From JBBFMJ01 sp037441225 (GTDB lineage Bacteria; Acidobacteriota; Thermoanaerobaculia; UBA2201), in NCBI GenBank assembly GCA_037441225.1, contig JBBISU010000049.1, positions 1 to 22,733 on the forward strand: DNA of 22,733 nt. Direction: 5' to 3'. The notes below the pieces were generated by a model. The model worked only from the letters and a program-made list of their open reading frames with translations. It had not been told where the DNA came from and searched no databases. The translations under genes were made by a program, and so were the position numbers. Below, one piece after another: positions 1 to 5,729 of the stretch (position 1 is its first letter; each line of letters begins with the position of its first letter).

Positions 1-73
1 GACAGCCTCTAAAGAACCTGCGACTACAATTTTTTGATTATTATTTTACGGGTCGTGCAAGATAAGACCCCTA

Positions 74-102
74 CACTGCTGCTCTACTGCACTGCTGCTC
101 TT
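74..102 (-). repeat. Intergenic repeat, copy A (AGCAGCAGTG words)
   Basis: Read on the minus strand, this segment contains the 17-base string GCAGTAGAGCAGCAGTG, which is also present exactly at 5218-5234 on the plus strand. The decamer AGCAGCAGTG occurs twice in this copy. Its composition differs from the surrounding AT-rich DNA. Just upstream, GGGTCGTGC (about 50-59) has an inverse match at 10455-10463 in the third large spacer. The role is unknown. Confidence 0.55.
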
Positions 103-144
103 CTTTTTTGGGAGGAGGCAAGCCCCAGCCATACAATCCTTTTG

Positions 145-166
145 GTGCTTCATTTAAATGAAGCAC
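145..166. repeat. 22-bp perfect palindrome
   Basis: The half-site GTGCTTCATTT is followed directly by its exact reverse complement. As RNA it would form a 9-bp stem with a TTAA loop. As DNA it could be a dimeric repressor site. No T-run follows, so a simple terminator is less likely. No gene starts nearby inside the window. Confidence 0.5.
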
Positions 167-381
167 TTGAATTTTTCTTTTTCAATGAAATGAAAAGATT
201 ATTATGATTGCATTTTTCTCATGCTTCTTTTCCTTCATTTTCAAAAGAAAACTTCTGGCACTTTCGTGCCTCAAAAGGATTTCTTTTAATAAAAATGTAA
301 TGTTTATTAAATAAGAATTTTTTATAAGGTATGCTCCATTCAAAGGTTAAGGGCGTTGAAAGTCCCGGGGCATCTACTGTG

Positions 382-576
382 TCAAATTTCGTTGTCTAAC
401 ATCCTCGCCGTATATCTAAACGAGAAGCGGTGTAGCCAACTCATTTTCCTTGTTATCTGCCCCAATACTTCAACGCTTTTGGCTTTCCTTCCCCCTAATT
501 CTTTAAAAGCTTTAAATGGTAAAAATAATGCTTTATAAAGATTTCTTGTAGTTAAAATTTTAAAATGGCTATGCAA
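382..576 (-). pseudogene. Possible gene remnant, unidentified
   Basis: A 64-codon minus-strand frame encodes a basic, aromatic-rich peptide (RNLYKALFLPFKAFKELGG near the start, LHRFSFRYTARMLDNEI at the end). The DNA at about 340-480 has more GC than its surroundings, which suggests an imported or decayed piece such as the tail of a transposase. I do not recognise the family, no terminal inverted repeats were identified, and no ribosome-binding site precedes the start. A plus-strand frame overlaps the same stretch and is no more convincing. This may be chance coding. Confidence 0.2.
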
Positions 577-616
577 TATATTGAATTATTTATTTTAATT
601 AAACCATATATATTGT

Positions 617-649
617 GTACGGACAACGAAAAACGGACACGGAAAACGA
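617..649 (+). repeat. Intergenic repeat, copy B (ACGGACAACGG words)
   Basis: A run of near-repeated words (ACGGACAACG, ACGGACACGG, AAAACG) lies between the possible remnant and the end of queE. The same vocabulary occurs at 5298-5320 and, in another order, at 10379-10410. These words are sharply different from the AT-rich flanks and lie only between genes. Confidence 0.5.
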
Positions 650-713
650 TTCAACTCTTTTCCCTCGGGCGCGGACAAACGACACACCTACAAATTGTTA
701 TTCCACAATAATT

Positions 714-1370
714 TTATTTTTTCCTTTCTTCCCCCCATAAAAGTTTATGGAGGGGAAGATTTAAAAATACATCAAGTTTGTATTTAACAATTAAATTTGC
801 AAGGACTATGGGTGAAAAATATGGATAAGCAGGTGCAAAATAAACTTTACAAATAGAGGACAGTTTTAATTCTTCTATTTTTTCCTTTGCCCAAAAGAAA
901 TCTTCTTTATCAACAATAACAAATTTTAAAGCATCCCATTTTTTCAAGTAGTTTAGATTTTCCGTATTAAACTCAGGTCCTTTGCTTTTTGGAGTTTTAA
1001 AATCCAGGATTTTTATAACTTTTTCTGGAACATCTTTTAAAGATTCAAAGCCAGAGGTTTCCAAGAGAACTGTTTTTTTTAATTTTAATAATTTTTTAAG
1101 GAGTAGGGGAGTTGCTTTTTGAGATAAAGGTTCACCCCCTGTAACTTCTACTAAATTTAAACTTTCTTTTTTTACTGATTTTAAAATTTCTTTAATGTCA
1201 ACTTCTCCGCCTTCTACTTTTGCATATTTTGTATCACAATAAATGCAATTATGGGGGCAACCTGCTAATCTGATAAAAATACAAGGATGTCCTTGAAAGG
1301 GACCTTCCCCTTGCAAAGATATAAAATATTCACATAAAATTAATTTATTGTACTGAAACTTCTTTTGCAA
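714..1370 (-). CDS. queE: 7-carboxy-7-deazaguanine synthase QueE (radical SAM)
   Basis: QueE converts 6-carboxy-5,6,7,8-tetrahydropterin to 7-carboxy-7-deazaguanine, the radical ring-contraction step on the way to queuosine in tRNA. The 218-residue protein has the family hallmarks: QGEG at 20-23, the iron-sulfur Cys-x3-Cys-x2-Cys cluster at Cys38, Cys42 and Cys45 followed by Asp, and TGGEP at 77-81. The C-terminal HKLLWG matches the usual HK-x2-W ending. The start is a TTG at 1370: upstream in frame there are only ATC, CAG, AAT and ATT before a stop, and no ATG lies before QGEG, so a rare start codon is needed. The gene overlaps the end of the peptidase gene by 26 bases and should be translated from the same message. 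No other queuosine gene is in the window. Confidence 0.9.
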   Translation of the reverse strand: MQKKFQYNKLILCEYFISLQGEGPFQGHPCIFIRLAGCPHNCIYCDTKYAKVEGGEVDIKEILKSVKKESLNLVEVTGGEPLSQKATPLLLKKLLKLKKTVLLETSGFESLKDVPEKVIKILDFKTPKSKGPEFNTENLNYLKKWDALKFVIVDKEDFFWAKEKIEELKLSSICKVYFAPAYPYFSPIVLANLIVKYKLDVFLNLPLHKLLWGEERKK

Positions 1371-3009
1371 AATATTCTGGATTTAAAGGTTCCCCTGTTG
1401 CCTTTTCAATTAATTCTTTCCAGTTGTAAAGCTTTCCTGATTTAAATATCTTTTCTTTTAAGTAATTTCCAAGTTCAGGGTTTTTCTTAAAAGAAATCAT
1501 AAAAGGCATTGGAACATTTACTTTTTCTGCCATTTTTAAAAAAAGTTGAGATGCCAAAAGATTTCCTAACATATAATTGTGGTAATAAACAGGGGAGGAA
1601 GTCAAGTGAATTTTTGCTGCCCAGTCAGGTTTATCCCTTCCTTCAATTCTTTTAACTTTTTGATATTTTTCAACCAGATCCCACCATAGATTATTTAAAT
1701 CTTGATCAGGATTTTCATAAAGGGCTCTTTCAAAATGAACCATAACTTCACTCCACATACAAAAGATTAAAAGTCCCATTTTTCTTTCTTCCTCAAGTGT
1801 AGGCCTCCATTTTTCAACCACATCAACAGGGATTTCTGCAAATTCAATTAGCCATAAGGGATTAGTGGGAAGTGAACCAAATAATTCTGCAATTGCTTCT
1901 GTTGTAAAAATATGTGATTCTTCTCTTAAAAGCCAGGGAAGATTTTTATCAATATTCATCGAATAAACACCATGGCCTAACTCATGCATCAGTGTTTCAA
2001 GCCAATACCTGTTATTTCTTATAGAACACATAGTCCTCACATCACCTTCCCTATCAATATCAATGCAATAGGCATGTTGATACTTCCCTTCTCTTTCATA
2101 AAGATCGGATCTTTGTAGCATTTCTGAAACTGGAAGATTTAAGTGATTGTAAAAATTTTCAACAATTACCTTTACATCTTTTTCTTTTAAATAATCATCC
2201 ATATTTACATCTCCAACTGCTTGTACTTCCTGGAAGAAAAAGTCCTGATAATGATATGGCTTTAGTTCTTCTTTTTTTATTTTAAACTTTTTTGCAAAAC
2301 TTTCATCAATTTTATCTTTAATTTTTATAAAAGAGGGCTCTGCAACTTCTGCTAACTTGTCAAACAATGAAAAAATTTCTTCCACATTTTGTTCGTTTAA
2401 ATAGATCTGAAGCTCATAATAATTTGGAAAACCAAGAGATCTTGCTGCTTGATTTCTTAATTTAACTAATTCTTTCAAATTTTCTGCCACTTCTTCTCCT
2501 ACCTTTTTTGATGCTTCCCAAGCCCTTTTCCTCCTTTCGACATTTTTTTCTTCTTTTAATATATCTGATAAAGTATTGTCGGGAACCTTTTGACCCTCAA
2601 ATTCAGCTCTAAAAGTATTGAATTTTCCTTCAATTTCAGAGGAAAGTTTTACTATTTTTTCAAGTAACTTTTCATCCACTTGATTTCCAAAATAATCCAA
2701 ATATAAAAGCTCAATTTGTCTTTTTATAAAGGGATCTTTAATTTCTTTGCTATTCCTTAATTCCTTTAAAAACTCAAATTCATCCTTCCTTCTATATATT
2801 TTTTTTAATTTCAATTCAAGATCTGCATATTTTTTATACAACTCTTCAGAACCCTTAGCAGTTGCTTCCCAATGGGAAATATTTAATTCATTAAAAATAG
2901 GGCTTACTTCATCTGTATGTTTCTGGATAAAAATTTTTGCTTTCTTTTCCTTATTCTGACAGGAAATCAAAAAAACAAATAATAAAAACAAAATTTTAAC
3001 TAATCTCAT
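1345..3009 (-). CDS. M2-family (ACE-like) metallopeptidase lipoprotein
   Basis: This is a 554-residue zinc peptidase. Residues 1-17 form a lipoprotein signal peptide with the lipobox Leu-Ile-Ser-Cys17, so the mature enzyme should be anchored to a membrane facing the periplasm. The zinc site is HELGH at 342-346, with the third ligand most likely Glu371 in TTEAIAELFG, 24 residues further on. This spacing and the intervening LPWLLRE resemble peptidyl-dipeptidase M2 (angiotensin-converting-enzyme type); an M3-like oligopeptidase is the alternative. The mostly helical N-terminal part (about 30-330) is typical of both clans. A good ribosome-binding site (GGAGG, about 3016-3020 on the complementary strand) supports the ATG. 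It is divergent from the bfn operon and is followed by queE, with no obvious functional link. Confidence 0.85.
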   Translation of the reverse strand: MRLVKILFLLFVFLISCQNKEKKAKIFIQKHTDEVSPIFNELNISHWEATAKGSEELYKKYADLELKLKKIYRRKDEFEFLKELRNSKEIKDPFIKRQIELLYLDYFGNQVDEKLLEKIVKLSSEIEGKFNTFRAEFEGQKVPDNTLSDILKEEKNVERRKRAWEASKKVGEEVAENLKELVKLRNQAARSLGFPNYYELQIYLNEQNVEEIFSLFDKLAEVAEPSFIKIKDKIDESFAKKFKIKKEELKPYHYQDFFFQEVQAVGDVNMDDYLKEKDVKVIVENFYNHLNLPVSEMLQRSDLYEREGKYQHAYCIDIDREGDVRTMCSIRNNRYWLETLMHELGHGVYSMNIDKNLPWLLREESHIFTTEAIAELFGSLPTNPLWLIEFAEIPVDVVEKWRPTLEEERKMGLLIFCMWSEVMVHFERALYENPDQDLNNLWWDLVEKYQKVKRIEGRDKPDWAAKIHLTSSPVYYHNYMLGNLLASQLFLKMAEKVNVPMPFMISFKKNPELGNYLKEKIFKSGKLYNWKELIEKATGEPLNPEYFAKEVSVQ

Positions 3010-3056
3010 TTTTTACCTCCAAAAAATTTTCTTTATTTTATCAGAAAAAATATTAC

Positions 3057-3084
3057 TTGACAAATGTTCTTATTTTTTGATAAA
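3057..3084 (+). promoter_or_regulatory. Predicted sigma70 promoter of bfn-parA-parB
   Basis: The -35 box TTGACA (3057-3062) is a perfect match. A 16-base spacer leads to GATAAA (3079-3084), a four-of-six match to TATAAT. Transcription would start near 3091, right at the AGGGAGG ribosome-binding site. It lies in the divergent gap facing away from the peptidase gene. Confidence 0.5.
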
Positions 3085-3102
3085 TTAATTAGGGAGGTTT
3101 TA

Positions 3103-3588
3103 ATGGAAACTACTTTAATATTAAAAGGTGTAATTTTTGACACAGCTTCAAATTCGCCTGTTGTTATTTTAAAAATTTCAGATGCGGAATTGTATCTTCC
3201 TATTTGGATAGGAGTATTTGAAGCACAAGCAATAATTTTAAGATTAGATAATATACAGACGCCAAGGCCAATGACGCATGATTTATTAAATAATTTAATA
3301 AAAGAATTAGGTATAACTGTAGAAAAGGTTGTTCTTTCTGATTTGGTAGACAACACATATTATGCAGAAATTCATTTAAATAAAGATGGTAAACAATATG
3401 TAATTGATTCAAGACCCTCTGATGCAATTGCCTTAGCTGTAAGATATGAATGCAATATTTTTGCAGGTAATAATTTGATGCAAAAAGCAAAATTTATTGA
3501 CCTTTCGTCTAAAGGTGATGAAATGGAACAACTGAAAAAATGGTTGGAAGAATTAGATCCTGAAATTTTGGGAAAATATGAGATGTAA
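3103..3588 (+). CDS. Bifunctional nuclease family protein (BFN, DUF151)
   Basis: A 161-residue protein of the bifunctional nuclease family, whose members have reported DNase and RNase activity and wide distribution in bacteria and plants. Visible motifs are LPIWIGVFEA at 32-41, RPMTHDLL at 55-62 and DSRPSDAIALA at 102-112, all typical of DUF151. The start is ATG at 3103: AGGGAGG at 3091-3097 is correctly placed, while a 13-codon in-frame extension to an ATG at 3064 would overlap the likely -35/-10 region and adds non-family sequence. It is the first gene of a tight run with parA and parB (three-base gap to parA), so it is probably co-expressed with chromosome partition genes. Its cellular substrate is not evident. 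Confidence 0.88.
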   Translation: METTLILKGVIFDTASNSPVVILKISDAELYLPIWIGVFEAQAIILRLDNIQTPRPMTHDLLNNLIKELGITVEKVVLSDLVDNTYYAEIHLNKDGKQYVIDSRPSDAIALAVRYECNIFAGNNLMQKAKFIDLSSKGDEMEQLKKWLEELDPEILGKYEM

Positions 3589-3591
3589 TTT

Positions 3592-4347
3592 ATGATATTA
3601 GTTATTGCAAATCAAAAAGGTGGCGTAGGAAAAACAACAACAGCAATAAATTTGGCGGCAGCTCTTGCAAATAAAAATTTAAGCACATTACTGGTAGATA
3701 TGGATCCTCAAGCAAATTCTACTATTTCTTTTTTAAATAATGAAAGGACAAAAAAATCAATTTTTGATTCAATCATTCCAAATGGATGCCCAATAGAAGA
3801 AGTTATAGTTCCCACAAATTTTTTTGATTTAAAGATAGCTCCTGCCAGTATTTCCCTTGCAAAATTTGAGACAATGATGGCAGGGGAGCTGGATGCACAT
3901 TTCAGGTTAAAAGACATCTTAACGCCTATCGTAGACAAATTTCAATATATAATAGTAGATACCCCTCCTTCTTTAAGCTTGCTTACAATAAATGCAATGG
4001 TAATGGCAACTCATATACTTATACCTATCCAGTCCTCTTACTTTGCTCTTGAAGGAACCGATGATTTGCTTGAAACAATTGATAAAATTAAGAGAAGAGT
4101 TAATCCTAACTTACAAATAATTGGCGTACTTTTGACAATTTTTGATGGAAGGACTCTTCTTTCAAGGGATATTTATAAACAAATAAAAAATGTATTTGGG
4201 AACAAATTATTTAAGACAGTAATACACAAAAATGTTAGATTAGAAGAAGCGCCCGCATATAAAGAACCAATATTTACATTTGCTCCAAATTCAAGAGGAG
4301 CAATTGAATATTATCAATTAATGGAAGAGGTATTAAGCCGTGTCTAA
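3592..4347 (+). CDS. parA: Chromosome partitioning ATPase ParA/Soj
   Basis: ParA is a deviant Walker ATPase that binds DNA non-specifically as an ATP dimer and, together with ParB bound at parS, segregates chromosome origins. The 251-residue protein has the deviant Walker A motif KGGVGKTT at 9-16 with signature Lys9, the Walker A' DMDPQAN at 36-42 and Walker B with DTPPS at 123-127. Its length and the lack of an N-terminal DNA-binding extension match chromosomal Soj-type proteins rather than plasmid type Ia ParA. It begins three bases after bfn and overlaps the start of parB by eight bases, as expected for a translationally coupled parAB pair. Confidence 0.93.
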   Translation: MILVIANQKGGVGKTTTAINLAAALANKNLSTLLVDMDPQANSTISFLNNERTKKSIFDSIIPNGCPIEEVIVPTNFFDLKIAPASISLAKFETMMAGELDAHFRLKDILTPIVDKFQYIIVDTPPSLSLLTINAMVMATHILIPIQSSYFALEGTDDLLETIDKIKRRVNPNLQIIGVLLTIFDGRTLLSRDIYKQIKNVFGNKLFKTVIHKNVRLEEAPAYKEPIFTFAPNSRGAIEYYQLMEEVLSRV

Positions 4348-5176
4348 AAAAAAAGGATTGCCAGAGGAAAAAAAAATGAGACATTCAAAACATTTTATTG
4401 ATGTTCTCTTTGAAAGAGATGATAATCCAATTGGTATGAATATACCAATTGAAGCAATTGAAACAAACCAAGATCAGCCAAGAAAAGAATTGGGCGATAT
4501 GGAAAGTTTGATTGAATCTGTAAAGCAAAATGGTATTTTGGAACCAATAATTGTAACACCCAAAGGTGATGGAAAATTTAAAATTATAGCAGGGGAGAGA
4601 AGATACCACGCAGCAGTAGCTTGTGGATTTACAACAGTTCCTTGTGTAGAGATTATAATTGAAAATGAAGCGCAAGCATTAGAGCTTGCCTTAGTTGAAA
4701 ATCTTCAAAGGAAGGATTTAGATCCTTTTGAAGAAGCAGAAGGATATTTAACATTACAAGAGAAATATGGCTATACCCATGAAGAAATAGCAAAAAGAAT
4801 TGGAAAAAGAAGATCTACAATTTCAGAGACAATTCTTCTTGCAAAACTCCCTGAAGAAATTAAAAACCTATGTCGGCATGCCGACATAAAAGCAAAATCC
4901 CTTTTATTAGAAGTTGCAAAAGCAAAGGATATAAAGCAAATGAGAGAGATGATAGATTCAATTGTTTCAGGTATGGCAAGGGAAGAAATTAGAAAGCTTA
5001 GAAAAGAAAAAAATATAAAGCAAAGCAGAGGCTTTTGTTTTGAATGGAAAGAAAAAAATCTTCCATTTCAATTGAAAATAAAATACAATGGAAATGAGGA
5101 AGAAAAAAGAGAAAAAATCATTGAAATTTTAAGAACTTTATTAGAAAAGATAGAAAAAAAAGAAATAGAAATTTAA
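4340..5176 (+). CDS. parB: ParB/Spo0J chromosome partitioning protein
   Basis: ParB is the CTP-dependent DNA clamp that loads at parS. The 278-residue protein has an N-terminal ParB/Srx domain (about 35-125) with QPRK at 46-49, the CTP-binding box GERRYHAA at 85-92 and ENLQRKDLDPFEEA at 120-133. A helix-turn-helix follows at about 146-168 (EEIAKRIGKRRSTIS), then a Lys/Glu-rich C-terminus suited to dimerisation. The GTG start at 4340 overlaps parA and gives an N-terminal KKGL resembling the usual KKGLGKGL of chromosomal ParB. An ATG at 4376 with AGAGGA seven bases upstream is a credible alternative. A perfect 20-bp GC-rich palindrome lies inside the gene at 4869-4888. No canonical parS (TGTTTCACGTGAAACA) was seen in the window. 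Confidence 0.92.
   Translation: MSKKKGLPEEKKMRHSKHFIDVLFERDDNPIGMNIPIEAIETNQDQPRKELGDMESLIESVKQNGILEPIIVTPKGDGKFKIIAGERRYHAAVACGFTTVPCVEIIIENEAQALELALVENLQRKDLDPFEEAEGYLTLQEKYGYTHEEIAKRIGKRRSTISETILLAKLPEEIKNLCRHADIKAKSLLLEVAKAKDIKQMREMIDSIVSGMAREEIRKLRKEKNIKQSRGFCFEWKEKNLPFQLKIKYNGNEEEKREKIIEILRTLLEKIEKKEIEI
4869..4888. repeat. 20-bp perfect palindrome inside parB (possible partition site)
   Basis: TATGTCGGCA is followed directly by its exact reverse complement, coding residues 177-183 (LCRHADI) of ParB. The inner 16 bases begin TGT and end ACA, as in canonical parS, but the core is different (CGGCATGCCG). Spo0J of Bacillus subtilis is a known case of a parS inside the parB gene. The core is strikingly GC-rich for this DNA. 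The binding role is inference only. Confidence 0.45.
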
Positions 5177-5214
5177 TTTTTAAAGAAGATTTTTATAGAT
5201 AAATATATAATTAA

Positions 5215-5265
5215 GAGCAGTAGAGCAGCAGTGCGTTGACTGTGTCTGTGTCCGTTATCCGTAAT
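5215..5265 (+). repeat. Intergenic repeat, copy C
   Basis: This segment aligns over its length with the minus strand of 10379-10427: both contain AGTAGAG, then CAGTGCGTT, then a GTGTC word, then TCCGTTAYCCGT, in the same order. It also shares 17 exact bases with copy A at 74-102. Its last part (5249-5262) forms an imperfect inverted repeat with 5298-5310. The ordered similarity shows that this is a true dispersed element and not merely low complexity. Confidence 0.6.
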
Positions 5266-5297
5266 ATAAATTATAAAAATTTAGCCGCTTTTAAAAA

Positions 5298-5320
5298 ACG
5301 GATACGGACAACGGAAAAAG
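5298..5320 (+). repeat. Intergenic repeat, ACGGATACGGACAACGG word block
   Basis: It shares the ACGGACAACG...AAAA vocabulary with copy B at 617-649. It is also the inverse partner of 5249-5262, so the two could pair around a 35-base AT-rich loop in RNA. Confidence 0.45.
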
Positions 5321-5714
5321 GACTTTGATTGTATTATTCGTATGTTGTTGGCTATGAAAAGCGGGGCCCTTGCAAAAAATAAAAAAATTTTCCCTAATTT
5401 TTTTTAAATTCAATTTTAAGCCTTTGATAGTATTAGCAGAAAGTGGAGGAGTTTGGAAATAAAAAAAAATTATTTAAAAAATACAGCTTTAAATTGTATA
5501 TTTAGGACTAAATATAAATAGATGAAATTAAAATGAATTTAATAAAAAACATTCCATTTAAATAAATATTAAAATTAAAATAAATAAAAGATGACAAGGG
5601 AAAATATGCCAATAGAGCATAAAGGAAAAAAACAAAATTATGAAATAATAGCATATTTTTAATTGATAAATTTAACATAATATATCTTATCGGACATTAA
5701 GGCATAATAAATTA

Positions 5715-5723
5715 TGATATAAT
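5715..5723 (+). promoter_or_regulatory. Extended -10 promoter of lptFG, predicted leaderless
   Basis: TGATATAAT is a perfect extended -10 element (TGnTATAAT). Its TATAAT ends six bases before the ATG at 5730, so transcription should begin at or next to the start codon. No -35 match and no ribosome-binding site are visible, which fits a leaderless message. Confidence 0.5.
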
Positions 5724-5729
5724 TATTGG

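Larger units (their letters stand above)
1..355. other. Gene-free spacer with palindromes and repeat words
   Basis: I see no convincing coding region. It contains a low-complexity repeat at 74-102 shared with the spacer after parB, a 22-bp perfect palindrome at 145-166, and a second stem-loop at 257-270 (GGCAC/GTGCC, four-base loop) inside a longer interrupted inverted repeat (AAAAGAAA at 243-250, TTTCTTTT at 280-287). The second stem-loop could end transcripts entering from outside the window, but it has no clean run of T after it. Confidence 0.5.
5177..5729. other. Long AT-rich spacer between parB and lptFG
   Basis: Without a convincing gene. The first 150 bases hold repeat words (see 5215-5265 and 5298-5320); the rest is very AT-rich. 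A 23-codon frame at 5591-5662 (ATG with internal ATG at 5606 preceded by AAGGGA) is too short to assert. An extended -10 promoter lies at the right edge. Confidence 0.5.

Noticed and set aside
356..538. Plus-strand 60-codon frame
   Set aside because: No ribosome-binding site, no recognisable motif, and it overlaps the equally weak minus-strand frame.
3064..3102. Upstream start for the bifunctional nuclease gene
   Set aside because: The ATG at 3103 has a well-spaced AGGGAGG, and the extension overlaps the promoter elements.
5591..5662. 23-codon frame in the spacer before lptFG
   Set aside because: Too short and without recognisable features; the AAGGGA ahead of the internal ATG could be chance in A-rich DNA.
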